Assembly (NCBI GenBank): GCA_002490425.1
Contig: DKTZ01000035.1
Coordinates: 20,341 to 84,340, forward strand
Reading direction: 5' to 3'
DNA: 64,000 bases
From: Ruminococcaceae bacterium UBA7217
GTDB taxonomy: Bacteria > Bacillota > Clostridia > Oscillospirales > Acutalibacteraceae
Below, in pieces: positions 18,826-27,655 of this stretch (within the stretch, counting starts at the first letter, position 1; every line of letters starts with the position of its first letter). A model generated the notes under the pieces. That model did not search any database, was not told the DNA's origin, and saw nothing but the letters and a program-made list of their open reading frames with translations. The position numbers were made by a program, and so were the translations under genes.

Positions 18826-19548
18826 TCACCTGTAAACCTTAAGCTCCATAACGGCTCTGTCTTTTTTCGTTCTTCGCAGTTCCTGCACAACGGCAAACCT
18901 ACCGAACCCCCTGACGGACACGCTGTCACCGTCCGAAACGGTATAAGATGCGCTTTTCAAGCTCCCGTTCACAAAAACCTTTTCCTTAGAAAAAAGCTCC
19001 GCCGCACTTTTTCGTGAAAGTCCGAAAACCGCCGCTGTTAAAACATCAAGCCGCCGTGACGAAACGATAAAATTCGCTGATTCGGGTTCGGGAACAGCAA
19101 AAATGGGTAATTCGCCGCATTTTTCTGTCTTTACCGTGGTGTGCTTAACCTCATTTAAGTTTTCGGTAATATAGTCCGCAATACTGTCAAGACAAAACAT
19201 ACAACCGCAGTTTTCATTTATAATAATGTCGCCTATAACATCTCTTTTTATTCCGAGACCGAGAACTGCTCCCAAAAAATCTCTGTGTGAAAGCTCGTCC
19301 GCAAATTTTTGGTTGACGGGTTTAACAGTGATAACGGAAATCGGAAAATCCTCATTTTCACATTCACCGAATGCGGCTACAACTCTTTCCGCACCCGAAA
19401 ATCCGCCCCAAAAATGCGGAGCGGGAAAAATGTGCATCGCTTTAAGCTCCGAAACAGACGACATCCCGAGGAAATCGGAAAATACAGTCCTTCCGCTGTT
19501 TTCAGCTCGGCGCATTAAATCAGCAAAATGCTTCGTTTCAATACTCAT
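18826..19548 (-). CDS. ylmH: YlmH-type S4-domain RNA-binding protein
   Basis: A 240-residue protein. The C-terminal third carries an S4 RNA-binding motif (RKSAAELFSKEKVFVNGS followed by DSVSVRGFGRF), and the first two thirds match the YlmH N-terminal region. In Bacillus and Streptococcus, YlmH usually sits in the division cluster near sepF; recent work on the family points to a ribosome/tRNA-associated role. Here it is paired with thiN instead. The gene is divergent from the CapA-like gene. Confidence 0.85.
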   Translation of the reverse strand: MSIETKHFADLMRRAENSGRTVFSDFLGMSSVSELKAMHIFPAPHFWGGFSGAERVVAAFGECENEDFPISVITVKPVNQKFADELSHRDFLGAVLGLGIKRDVIGDIIINENCGCMFCLDSIADYITENLNEVKHTTVKTEKCGELPIFAVPEPESANFIVSSRRLDVLTAAVFGLSRKSAAELFSKEKVFVNGSLKSASYTVSDGDSVSVRGFGRFAVVQELRRTKKDRAVMELKVYR

Positions 19549-19585
19549 AAATTACTCTTTTCTGCAAATACAGACATAAATCGAC

Positions 19586-19614
19586 TTGATATTCTGCCAT
19601 ATTATTGCTATACT
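19586..19614 (+). promoter_or_regulatory. Sigma-A promoter of the CapA-like gene
   Basis: TTGATA (19586-19591), 17-base spacer, TATACT (19609-19614), 35 bases before the ATG. Confidence 0.7.
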
Positions 19615-19648
19615 GTAATTAATTTCTAAAAGTTTGGAGGCTTATTAA

Positions 19649-20854
19649 ATGAAAAATAATCTAAAAAAGCTGCCAAAATTACTATCTGTTATAATTTTAG
19701 TTGCTGCCGTTGGATTAACAATATTCGGCAGTAGCTTTAAGGCAGGTATTAAGAACAGCCCTGTAAATAATTCACAAAGCGATTCTGCCTCCACTGAACC
19801 TGCCTCGGCGACCGAAGCAGTCGAACTACCTGATGCCAAGGTCAACATCATAGCCGTCGGCGATGATTTGCTTCATTTAAGCCTTATTGAATCAATGGCT
19901 AAAGATGCGGACGGTCATTATGACTTTCATCAGATTTTTTCGGAAGTTAAGGAAGATATAAAACAAGCTGACATTGCTGTAATCAATCAGGAAACTATTC
20001 TCGGCGGCGAAGAGCTTGGACTGAGCGGTTACCCATGCTTCAACTCTCCGTGGTCTGCGGGAGACGCACTGGTGGACACCGGCTTTGACGTAGTTCTCGG
20101 AGCAAGCAACCACGCGCTCGATAAAGGTAAGCAAGGAGTGCTTAACACCGTTAATTTTTGGAAAACAAAGCATCCCGAAATCACCCTGTTAGGTCTTAAC
20201 GACAGCGAAGAAATGCAAGATAAAATTAACATTGTTGAGAAAAACGGGATTAAATTCGCTATGCTCAACTACACATACGGCACCAACGGTATTCCCATGC
20301 CAAAGGACACGCCTTATGCTGTAAATATGCTTGACGACAAGGAAAAAGTTCTGTCAGATATAAAAAGAGCAAAAGAAAGTGCCGATGTTGTAATAGTATT
20401 TCCCCATTGGGGTGCCGAGTACACCTATTCGCCGAATGCGTATCAGGATGAGTGGACTGAAATCTTTTACGATAACGGTGTAGATATTATAATAGGCGGA
20501 CACACCCATTCAATTCAGCCGCTCGAAATGTACAGTAAAGACGGAGGACGCAAAATGCCTGTTTTTTACAGCCTCGGTAATTTTGTTTCGGGGCAAAAGG
20601 AATGGCAGACCATGCTCGGCTCGATGGCAAAGCTCACCGTTGAACGCAAAAACGGTCAGATTGAAATAACATCGGCCTCAGCAGTTCCCGTTGTAACGCA
20701 TTATGAGATTTATTGGAACCGTGACCCGTCTCTTAAAACCTACAAGCTCTGTGATTATACGGAAGAGCTCGCAAGCAAGCATTATTTACATATGAGCAAA
20801 AAACAGCTTGAGGACTTGGCAAAAGAGGTCTATGGCGAGTATTTGGAATATTAA
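19649..20854 (+). CDS. CapA/PgsA-like metallophosphatase (PGA_cap family)
   Basis: A 401-residue protein with an N-terminal membrane anchor (about residues 10-30) and a Ser/Ala-rich linker. The PGA_cap calcineurin-like domain follows, with AVGDDLLH near 69-76, GASNHALDKG, HWGAEY near 252 and GGHTHSIQP near 284. The family takes its name from CapA of poly-gamma-glutamate capsule synthesis, but many clostridial members are free-standing with unknown substrate. No capB/capC genes are nearby, so a capsule role should not be assumed. It sits alone between its own promoter and a bidirectional terminator. Confidence 0.85.
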   Translation: MKNNLKKLPKLLSVIILVAAVGLTIFGSSFKAGIKNSPVNNSQSDSASTEPASATEAVELPDAKVNIIAVGDDLLHLSLIESMAKDADGHYDFHQIFSEVKEDIKQADIAVINQETILGGEELGLSGYPCFNSPWSAGDALVDTGFDVVLGASNHALDKGKQGVLNTVNFWKTKHPEITLLGLNDSEEMQDKINIVEKNGIKFAMLNYTYGTNGIPMPKDTPYAVNMLDDKEKVLSDIKRAKESADVVIVFPHWGAEYTYSPNAYQDEWTEIFYDNGVDIIIGGHTHSIQPLEMYSKDGGRKMPVFYSLGNFVSGQKEWQTMLGSMAKLTVERKNGQIEITSASAVPVVTHYEIYWNRDPSLKTYKLCDYTEELASKHYLHMSKKQLEDLAKEVYGEYLEY

Positions 20855-20936
20855 CGCTCTGAAAATATTATTTTTGAGCAGAAGATTAAAATTATGGGAA
20901 ACACCCGGCGATGGATATTGCCACTCAAAAACAGTC

Positions 20937-20965
20937 AGCGAGAGATTCAACTCTCGCTGTTTTTT
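20937..20965. terminator. Bidirectional terminator between the CapA-like gene and potD
   Basis: AGCGAGAG (20937-20944), 6-base loop, CTCTCGCT (20951-20958), then GT and a T-run on the plus strand. The minus strand also gives a T-rich tail (GACTGTTTTT). It can serve the two convergent genes. Confidence 0.85.
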
Positions 20966-22205
20966 AAATGTCATAATATTTTTTCATTTTGCGTTTGTGA
21001 AGGGCAGCAATTATAACAACTACCGCAATTAACGTTATGCAAATAAAGAACGCAGTATATACCCATTCCGACTCATTACCGCCTTTAACCTTCATCCAAA
21101 GGGTGTTCATATACTGTAAAGTATCATTGGGAAGATTGTGAAATACCTGCGAATGAGTAATATCGCCGTCGTCAGGATAAACGGCTTTTGAATCGATAAG
21201 TGAATATTCACTGTTTTCCATAACTGCCTTATTAGGTGTGGCGTAATAAATATACTCTGCATTTGCAAGGGCAATTTCAGGCTCCATCATAAAGTTAATA
21301 AATGCCTCTGCGCCCTTTTTATTTTGTGCGCTTGCAGGAATACAGAATGCGTCGTAAAACGAGTTTACGCCCTCTTTCGGGAAAACGTAATCCAAATCCG
21401 GATTATTTTCAACCATTACCTCATAGTCGCCTGCATAATATGCCGCAAAATAATAATCGCCGCTTTCCATTTTAACGAAAACCTCATCCATAACGTAAGA
21501 TGGCTGAACCTTTTCACGCTGTTCCTTTAAAAGCTCTGCCGCCGCATCCCAATCGGCTGTGTTTGTGCTGTTAAGATCCTGCCCAAGCATAAACTGAGCT
21601 ATCGCAAAGGAGTCACGGGGGTTATTAAACATCAGCACCTTGCCCTTGTACTGCTCATCCCAAAGAACGCTCCAGCTGTCGGGCTTTTCTTTAACATATT
21701 TCGTGTTGTAAATAAGAACAGTAGTTCCGATGTTATAAATTACGGCGTAATCTTTAATTTTCTCACCGTTTACGGTGTCTTCAAGCAAATAGCCGTACCT
21801 TTCACTGTCAAAAAACTTTTCGTAATTGGGGATATTGTTAAAGTCAATTTTTTGAAGCGCACCCTCTGACATCAGCTTTTCAACAGTATAATCCGACGGA
21901 ACAACAATGTCATAGCTGACTCCGCCGCCCGAAAGCTTGGAATACATATTTTCATTCGATTCAAAGGTGGTGTAATTTACAGAGCAACCTGTTAAATGCT
22001 CAAACTCTTTAATTACATCAATATCTTCATCGGAAATGTATTCGCCCCAGTTATAGACATTAAGCTTTGTGCCCTGAAGCCCTAAATTTTTATAATAATT
22101 TACCGTTTCTTCCGAAAACTCAATATAATCGTAAGCAAAGGCAGGAAAAATGCAAGCGGACATTAAAATCACAAAAATAAGAAGGAAAGCAAAAAACTTT
22201 TTCAT
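20964..22205 (-). CDS. potD: Spermidine/putrescine ABC transporter substrate-binding protein with C-terminal membrane anchor
   Basis: A 413-residue PotD-type protein. It has a signal sequence (residues 1-24), then LNVYNWGEYISDEDI and VNYTTFESNENMYSKL, typical polyamine-binding-protein openings. There is no lipobox. Instead the last 30 residues form a transmembrane helix (FFICITLIAVVVIIAAL) with a basic tail HKRKMKK, so the receptor is probably held in the membrane at its C-terminus. It is the last gene of potABCD, overlapping potC by 4 bases (ATGA). Confidence 0.93.
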   Translation of the reverse strand: MKKFFAFLLIFVILMSACIFPAFAYDYIEFSEETVNYYKNLGLQGTKLNVYNWGEYISDEDIDVIKEFEHLTGCSVNYTTFESNENMYSKLSGGGVSYDIVVPSDYTVEKLMSEGALQKIDFNNIPNYEKFFDSERYGYLLEDTVNGEKIKDYAVIYNIGTTVLIYNTKYVKEKPDSWSVLWDEQYKGKVLMFNNPRDSFAIAQFMLGQDLNSTNTADWDAAAELLKEQREKVQPSYVMDEVFVKMESGDYYFAAYYAGDYEVMVENNPDLDYVFPKEGVNSFYDAFCIPASAQNKKGAEAFINFMMEPEIALANAEYIYYATPNKAVMENSEYSLIDSKAVYPDDGDITHSQVFHNLPNDTLQYMNTLWMKVKGGNESEWVYTAFFICITLIAVVVIIAALHKRKMKKYYDI

Positions 22206-23029
22206 CTGTCTTCCCCCTTTTCTTTTCTCTGCTTTTTGTCCGAATTTGACTGCGCAATGTTCATCAAAATAAGCAAAACAAGAATTACAACAAATATAAG
22301 CGTAGAAAGTGCGTACATATCGGGCTTTACACGCTTTTTTGTCATTGAGAAAATGTGTATGGGGAGCGTTTGAAAATCTGGTCCGTTTGTGAAATAGCTT
22401 ATAATAAAGTCGTCAAGTGAAAGTGTAAACGCCATTATTGCGCCCGAAACAATCCCCGAACGGATTTGGGGCAAAACAACCTTGAAAAACGCCTTTACGG
22501 GGTGACAGCCCAAATCCTGCGCCGCCTCGAAAACACGTGGGTCAGACTGCCTGAGCTTCGGCAAAACGGAAAGAATTACATAGGGTAACTGAAATGTGAT
22601 GTGCGCAATTAAAATTGTTGCAAAGCCCAGCACATTCGTCCTGTTCATCAGTACACCTGCAAACACAAACAGAAGCATCATTGAAATACCCGTTACAATT
22701 TCGGGATTCATCATCGGAATGTTTGTTGCAGTCATTACGGACGATTTCAAAAATTTATTTTTCATATTGTAAATTCCGACTGCCGCCGCCGAGCCTAAAA
22801 GCGTTGAAACAACTGAAGAAATCACTGCTAAAACGACAGTATTTTTAAGTGCGTTCATAGTAATGCTGTCATTAAAAAGGTGGCGGTACCACTGAAGTGA
22901 AAAACCATCCATAATATAAGTGCTTTCACTCCCGTTAAAGGAAAACACCGTCATTACAACCATCGGCGCATAAAGGAAAATAAACACAAGCGCTATATAA
23001 AGCTTTGAAAGAGGTGAAGTCTTTGTCAC
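22202..23029 (-). CDS. potC: Spermidine/putrescine ABC transporter permease PotC
   Basis: A 275-residue permease with six predicted helices and the EAA-type loop EAAQDLGCHPVKAFFKVVLP, which docks on the ATPase. Position and sequence match PotC. Its start overlaps the potB stop by 4 bases and its stop overlaps potD by 4 bases. Together with PotB it forms the channel for polyamine import. Confidence 0.93.
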   Translation of the reverse strand: MTKTSPLSKLYIALVFIFLYAPMVVMTVFSFNGSESTYIMDGFSLQWYRHLFNDSITMNALKNTVVLAVISSVVSTLLGSAAAVGIYNMKNKFLKSSVMTATNIPMMNPEIVTGISMMLLFVFAGVLMNRTNVLGFATILIAHITFQLPYVILSVLPKLRQSDPRVFEAAQDLGCHPVKAFFKVVLPQIRSGIVSGAIMAFTLSLDDFIISYFTNGPDFQTLPIHIFSMTKKRVKPDMYALSTLIFVVILVLLILMNIAQSNSDKKQRKEKGEDR

Positions 23030-23856
23030 ATCAACACGCTCCCTTCATCCTCACTGTCGGTAAAGTAGCCGAGCACACCGAGGCAGATTAAAATCATTAC
23101 CATAAGAAGCAATGAGAGCGCCGCACCGAGATTATAGTTATTGGCAGTTTGGAACTGACCTTCAATAACGTCGCCGATAAGATTTATCTGACCGCCGCCG
23201 AGCTTTTGAGTAATGTAAAATGTGCTGACGGACGGAACGAAAACCATTGTAATGCCGCTGACAACTCCGGGAACGGAAAGCGGAATAATTACCTTTCTTA
23301 TGCAGTGCATTTTACCGCAGCCCAAATCCTGTGCCGCCTCCAAAAGAGAACGGTCCATTTTTGTCATAACGGTGTAAATAGGCAAAATCATATATGGCAG
23401 GAAATTATATACCATACCGAGTATTACAGCGCCCGGAGTGTTAAGCATTGTGACTGGGTCTATTCCGAAAAGTCCCAAAAATGAGTTTATTACTCCCGAT
23501 TCTCCTAAAATCGTCATCCAGGAATATGTACGGATAAGAAAGCTCATCCACATCGGTAGCATAACGAGCATTACTGCCGTTCTTTGAAAAGAAGTTCCCG
23601 TATGAGCCAAATAATATGCAAACGGATAAGCGATTAAAAGACAGATAAGCGTAGCGACAGCACCGTACCCTACCGAGAGAATAAACGTGCTCAAATAGTC
23701 GCCTATGCCCTTTACATTATCAAGCGTAAAAGCACCTGTTCTATCGGTAAAAGCATAGTAAATTACCATTATGAGCGGAGCTATAATGAAAAGCACCGAC
23801 CAAAGAATATACGGTGCATTTATAAGCTTTGTAAGAAGTGGAGAACGCTTCATCAC
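23026..23856 (-). CDS. potB: Spermidine/putrescine ABC transporter permease PotB
   Basis: A 276-residue inner-membrane permease with about six helices and the coupling loop EAAQDLGCGKMHCIRKVIIP. It pairs with PotC. The start overlaps the potA stop by 4 bases, giving a fully overlapping four-gene operon. Confidence 0.93.
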   Translation of the reverse strand: MMKRSPLLTKLINAPYILWSVLFIIAPLIMVIYYAFTDRTGAFTLDNVKGIGDYLSTFILSVGYGAVATLICLLIAYPFAYYLAHTGTSFQRTAVMLVMLPMWMSFLIRTYSWMTILGESGVINSFLGLFGIDPVTMLNTPGAVILGMVYNFLPYMILPIYTVMTKMDRSLLEAAQDLGCGKMHCIRKVIIPLSVPGVVSGITMVFVPSVSTFYITQKLGGGQINLIGDVIEGQFQTANNYNLGAALSLLLMVMILICLGVLGYFTDSEDEGSVLM

Positions 23857-24989
23857 TCGCCCTCCTCCTCTGAAGAAACAGTCGGGTCGGAAAGCTCGTC
23901 AAACTCTTCGCTGAATGAACTGTAATCGCCGTAAAGTCCCGAATATTCGGACTTTTTCATTATGTGAATTTCGTCAGGCTTAATTGAAATACCTATTATA
24001 TCTCCGACCTCTGACTTGTCGGTAGTCTGAATCATCCACTTAAAGCCGTTAATATCAACGATTATTTCATAGTGAACGCCTTTAAAGGTTACAGAAGTAA
24101 CCTCACCTTTGAGCATACCCTCGCTTTCGGGCACAATGTCAACGTCCTCAGGGCGGACTACAACGTCAACAGGCTCGTTCTGTTTAAAGCCCTTGTCAAC
24201 GCACTTAAAGCGCATACCCTCAAATTCAACATTGAAATCCTCACGCATAATTCCGTCAAGAATGTTACTTTCTCCGATAAAATCCGCAACGAATGCGTTT
24301 TTCGGCTCATTGTAAATATCTGTAGGAGAGCCGATATGCTGAATTTCACCGTTGTTCATAACAACAATGGTGTCCGACATTGAAAGAGCCTCTTCCTGGT
24401 CGTGCGTAACATAAATAAAGGTTATGCCCAGCTTCTGTTGAATGTTTTTAAGCTCAACCTGCATATCCTTGCGAAGCTTTAAGTCCAGAGCTCCCAAAGG
24501 CTCGTCAAGCAAAACAACTCTCGGATTAACCGCAAGCGCACGGGCAATAGCCACTCTTTGCTGCTGACCGCCCGAAAGTGAATTGATATTTCTTGAGCCG
24601 AAGCCCTTAAGATTTACAAGCTCAAGCATTTCACGAACCTTCGCCTGAATATCCTTTTCTTTCATCTTCTTAAGGCGCAAACCGAAAGCAATATTTTCAT
24701 ATACATTCAAATACGGAAACAACGCATAACGCTGAAAAATGGTGTTAACCTGCCTTTTGTAAGGCGGAACACCATTGATATTTTTACCCTCAAAAATCAC
24801 ATCGCCCGAATCGGGATTCAAAAACCCTGCAATTATCCTGAGGGTTGTGGTTTTACCGCACCCGGAAGGACCGAGCAGAGTTACAAATTCACCATCGTGA
24901 ATCTGAAGGCTTATATTATTCAAAATTTTCTGACCGTCAAAGCTGACGCTGATGTTCTGCAAATCAATAATAACAGGATTGTTTTTCAA
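23853..24989 (-). CDS. potA: Spermidine/putrescine ABC transporter ATPase PotA
   Basis: A 378-residue ABC ATPase: Walker A GPSGCGKTT, Q-loop, signature LSGGQQQRVAIARAL, Walker B VVLLDEPLGALD, and a C-terminal TOBE domain (VVRPEDVDIV). This is the PotA/MalK-type domain order. The start codon is TTG at 24989 (TTG AAA AAC AAT), with AAGGGG 7-8 bases upstream. An acidic tail (SSEEEGE) ends the protein. It is the first gene of the operon, behind an 80-base structured leader. Confidence 0.94.
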   Translation of the reverse strand: MKNNPVIIDLQNISVSFDGQKILNNISLQIHDGEFVTLLGPSGCGKTTTLRIIAGFLNPDSGDVIFEGKNINGVPPYKRQVNTIFQRYALFPYLNVYENIAFGLRLKKMKEKDIQAKVREMLELVNLKGFGSRNINSLSGGQQQRVAIARALAVNPRVVLLDEPLGALDLKLRKDMQVELKNIQQKLGITFIYVTHDQEEALSMSDTIVVMNNGEIQHIGSPTDIYNEPKNAFVADFIGESNILDGIMREDFNVEFEGMRFKCVDKGFKQNEPVDVVVRPEDVDIVPESEGMLKGEVTSVTFKGVHYEIIVDINGFKWMIQTTDKSEVGDIIGISIKPDEIHIMKKSEYSGLYGDYSSFSEEFDELSDPTVSSEEEGE

Positions 24990-25029
24990 TTAGCAGCCCC
25001 TTTCCAACCGATAGATATAGTCGAGCTTC

Positions 25030-25054
25030 GGGGAAAGCATTCCTATTGCTCCCC
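25030..25054 (-). other. Leader hairpin of the pot operon
   Basis: On the minus strand GGGG-AGC...GCT-(AA bulge)-CCCC folds within the roughly 80-base leader between the promoter and the TTG start of potA. There is no T-run after it, and I do not recognise a known riboswitch class. Confidence 0.4.
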
Positions 25055-25075
25055 AGCCCTATTTGGTATGAGATA

Positions 25076-25104
25076 AATATAAAGTAAAAATTCAAAAATG
25101 TCAA
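25076..25104 (-). promoter_or_regulatory. Sigma-A promoter of potABCD
   Basis: Minus strand: perfect TTGACA (25104-25099), 17-base spacer, TATATT (25081-25076). The expected start is near 25069. Confidence 0.75.
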
Positions 25105-25130
25105 TAATTTCGACAAATTTTTTGAAGAGT

Positions 25131-25919
25131 TTATATGTTAAATTTTCCCAGTATATCACAAAGAATGTCGGGACGTTTTGTCGTAATATTGTCAGGACGA
25201 AGCTTTAACACCTTGTAAAAGCCGCATTTGCTGTTAACAGTCCACAAAGAAACAAGCAGTCCCTCAGCTCTGAAGGCGTTTGCAAGCTGTTTCGACGCAG
25301 TCTTATAATTGATATTTATACCAATTGCACCGCTGTTTTTTACAGTTTCGACAATGTGGGAAATGTAAGCCTCGTCATTGTTTCCGTTTAATGAAACACT
25401 GTAATTAAGATAGTAAGGAATTTGGGGGCAAAGACGCTCTACAGCCGAAACATCTTTTGCAAATATGCCCGTAAAGAAAATTCGGTCGGAAACTCCGTAT
25501 TCCTTAGCATATTTCGCAACCGTGCCGAGGTTTGACGTGTCCTTTACATCTACATTAGCTTTTATATTCTTGTGTTCTGCAAGGAACTTAAAAGCCTCTC
25601 TTAAATGCACCGCACCCTCTTCGGGCTCATTATGCGACAAAACAGGTTCTCCGTTTTTATCAAAATTCAAGTCAAATTCGACAATGTCCGCCCCTGCCTT
25701 AACGCCTTTTTCCATAGCGTCAACAGTATTCGGAGCAGTTCCGAGGCACCCGGTGTGCGCTGTTACGGTAAAGCCTTTGGGCATAACGGGAGTATTCTTT
25801 TTAAAACATTTTATTTGAATTGTCTTTATCATCTGCGTAATTACTGCAAGCAAAGCCGCAAAAACAATAACAGTCATTATCGCAACAAAAAGTATATCCA
25901 CAGTTATATCCCATTTCAA
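25131..25919 (-). CDS. Membrane-anchored glycerophosphodiester phosphodiesterase-family protein
   Basis: A 262-residue protein with one N-terminal transmembrane helix (about 8-30), then a GDPD-like TIM barrel. TAHTGCLGTAPNTVDAM, with Cys-Leu in place of the usual HRG motif, is followed by ADIVEFDLNFDKNGEPVLSHNE, which holds the conserved Glu, Asp and His. The family cleaves glycerophosphodiesters to glycerol-3-phosphate. Because the first catalytic motif (usually HRG) reads HTG here, activity may be altered. It starts 10 bases after the lipid kinase stop, suggesting a shared glycerolipid role. Confidence 0.82.
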   Translation of the reverse strand: MKWDITVDILFVAIMTVIVFAALLAVITQMIKTIQIKCFKKNTPVMPKGFTVTAHTGCLGTAPNTVDAMEKGVKAGADIVEFDLNFDKNGEPVLSHNEPEEGAVHLREAFKFLAEHKNIKANVDVKDTSNLGTVAKYAKEYGVSDRIFFTGIFAKDVSAVERLCPQIPYYLNYSVSLNGNNDEAYISHIVETVKNSGAIGININYKTASKQLANAFRAEGLLVSLWTVNSKCGFYKVLKLRPDNITTKRPDILCDILGKFNI

Positions 25920-25929
25920 ATATTATTGT

Positions 25930-26856
25930 TTATTTGCAGAAAAGGTCGTTGTCATCAGAAAACAGCTCTATTCCCCTGTAAGAAATTGAAAAATCTACAT
26001 CAACGGGACTTCCGCCGAATTCTCCGTCCAAAGACCATTCAGTGGGTCTGTCAAAATGTATTTTAAGATTTTTTGTATGCAGGAACAAAATCTGCTCGCC
26101 GTCGTAATTATGCTTTTGAACCTTGCCGAGCAGTTTAAAGCCGTCGGGAATACCCTTTACACCACGTACAAGGAGCAATTCAAACATACCGTCATTAAGC
26201 TTTACGTCGGAACGGTCAAAGGTAATAAGCCCTGCAACAGATGTTGAGTTTGAAATTGCGCCGAAGCTGAAATCGTCTTCAATTATACCGTCGTCATACT
26301 CAATTCTTGCGTGAACGGGCTTAAGACCTGCGAAAAGCTTACGCGGATGAAAAACAAACGGGTCAATAAAATATGCAGCTTTACCTAAAATGTTTTTCAT
26401 TTTCTGCGGAGTGGTATATGAAAATGAGCTTCCCACGCCGAAAGAGGCAACATAGCAGAAATGCTTGTCATTAAAATTACCTATATCGTAAGTATTTCGC
26501 TTGTCTGACATTATAAGCTCAACAGCCGAGCGAATATCCGACGGAATTTTAAGAGTTGAGGCAAGGTCGCAGGTTGAGCCTGTAGGGATATATCCGATAG
26601 GACGTCTTTCGGGAAGCGACATAACGCCGTTTATTGTTTCGTTAAGCGTGCCGTCGCCGCCGCAGCAAAGAATGACATCGTAGTTTATTCCGTATTCCTT
26701 TGCAAATTCAGTAGCGTCTCCTCTTTTGGTTGTGGTTTTTATATCGAAATCGTAGCCGAGGGTTGAAAGAACATCGACAATGTCAAATGTACCTCTCTGT
26801 GACTTAGTACGCCCTGCAGCAGGGTTAATAATAGCAAGTATTTTTTTATTTTCCAA
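25930..26856 (-). CDS. Diacylglycerol kinase-family lipid kinase (YegS/DgkB-like)
   Basis: A 308-residue kinase. The DAGK catalytic motifs NPAAGRTKS and CCGGDGTLNETINGV are near residues 10-20 and 65-80, and the C-terminal half is the beta-sandwich typical of YegS/DgkB. The enzyme phosphorylates diacylglycerol or a related lipid. The start is TTG at 26856 behind GGAGG. A promoter and a 5' hairpin precede it. Confidence 0.87.
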   Translation of the reverse strand: MENKKILAIINPAAGRTKSQRGTFDIVDVLSTLGYDFDIKTTTKRGDATEFAKEYGINYDVILCCGGDGTLNETINGVMSLPERRPIGYIPTGSTCDLASTLKIPSDIRSAVELIMSDKRNTYDIGNFNDKHFCYVASFGVGSSFSYTTPQKMKNILGKAAYFIDPFVFHPRKLFAGLKPVHARIEYDDGIIEDDFSFGAISNSTSVAGLITFDRSDVKLNDGMFELLLVRGVKGIPDGFKLLGKVQKHNYDGEQILFLHTKNLKIHFDRPTEWSLDGEFGGSPVDVDFSISYRGIELFSDDNDLFCK

Positions 26857-26879
26857 TATAATATCCTCCTTTTTTTCAA

Positions 26880-26910
26880 ATCACGGCAAAGTTATAAATA
26901 TTCCCGTGAT
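26880..26910 (-). other. 5'-UTR hairpin of the lipid kinase transcript
   Basis: On the minus strand ATCACGG (26910-26904) pairs perfectly with CCGTGAT (26886-26880). It begins almost at the expected transcription start, so the transcript would carry a 5'-terminal stem, an arrangement known to stabilise mRNA. Confidence 0.4.
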
Positions 26911-26917
26911 ATTTCCT

Positions 26918-26946
26918 ATTTTAACCTTTATCGGAGCATAAATCAA
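26918..26946 (-). promoter_or_regulatory. Sigma-A promoter of the lipid kinase - GDPD pair
   Basis: Minus strand: TTGATT (26946-26941), 17-base spacer, TAAAAT (26923-26918). Its -35 forms one arm of an 8-bp inverted repeat with the -35 of the divergent promoter. Confidence 0.65.
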
Positions 26947-26970
26947 GCACTTTTTTATATCTGCGCTTGC

Positions 26971-26999
26971 TTGATTTCTGTATGTGTTTATGATAAAAT
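26971..26999 (+). promoter_or_regulatory. Sigma-A promoter of the ECF-S-like gene
   Basis: TTGATT (26971-26976), 17-base spacer, TAAAAT (26994-26999), 28 bases before the ATG. Confidence 0.7.
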
Positions 27000-27027
27000 T
27001 TAATTACAGTCTTTCAGGAGATATAAA

Positions 27028-27558
27028 ATGAAAAACCAGAAATTCCAGAAGCTTGCCGACATCATTATTTTCGCAATGCTCGGCACGATAATGTTTATTT
27101 CAAAAATACTTATGGAAGCATTTCCGAACATTCATTTTATCGGAATGCTTACTATGGTTTATACCGTTGTTTACAGGAAAAAGGCGCTTATTCCTATTTA
27201 TGTTTATGTTTTTCTCAACGGAATTTATGCCGGATTTTCGCCGTGGTGGATTCCTTACCTTTACCTGTGGGCAATTCTTTGGGGCGTCACCATGCTTTTA
27301 CCGAAAAATATGAAAAGAAAAACCGCAGTGCCTGTTTACGCAATTGTTTGCTCTCTGCACGGACTGTTTTTCGGCACACTTTACGCCCCTGCGCAAGCGC
27401 TTATGTTCCATCTGGATTTCAAAGCAATGATAGCTTGGATAATTGCAGGACTTCCCTTTGACGCGATTCACGCCCTCGGCAACCTTGCAGCAGGACTTCT
27501 TATAGTTCCTCTTTCTGAGGTTCTTAAAAAAATTCACAGTCCGAAAACGGCAAAGTGA
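27028..27558 (+). CDS. Small membrane protein, probably ECF transporter S component
   Basis: A 176-residue protein with about five hydrophobic segments (LADIIIFAMLGTIMFISKIL, then the IHFIGMLTMVYTVVYR region, and others). Size, helix count and the A-M-L-G-T-I opening resemble substrate-capture (S) components of energy-coupling-factor vitamin transporters. No ECF ATPase or EcfT gene is nearby, so it would use a shared module. The ligand cannot be named. It is divergent from the lipid kinase and ends 90 bases before the LysR gene, which has its own promoter. Confidence 0.5.
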   Translation: MKNQKFQKLADIIIFAMLGTIMFISKILMEAFPNIHFIGMLTMVYTVVYRKKALIPIYVYVFLNGIYAGFSPWWIPYLYLWAILWGVTMLLPKNMKRKTAVPVYAIVCSLHGLFFGTLYAPAQALMFHLDFKAMIAWIIAGLPFDAIHALGNLAAGLLIVPLSEVLKKIHSPKTAK

Positions 27559-27587
27559 ATTTTACGCATATTTACCTTTTTAACTGA

Positions 27588-27616
27588 TTGATTTTATTCG
27601 TCTGAAATACTATAAT
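27588..27616 (+). promoter_or_regulatory. Sigma-A promoter of the LysR regulator
   Basis: TTGATT (27588-27593), 17-base spacer, perfect TATAAT (27611-27616). Confidence 0.7.
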
Positions 27617-27655
27617 ATTCAGTAACATAATGCTAAATAAACGGCGGTGAGAATT

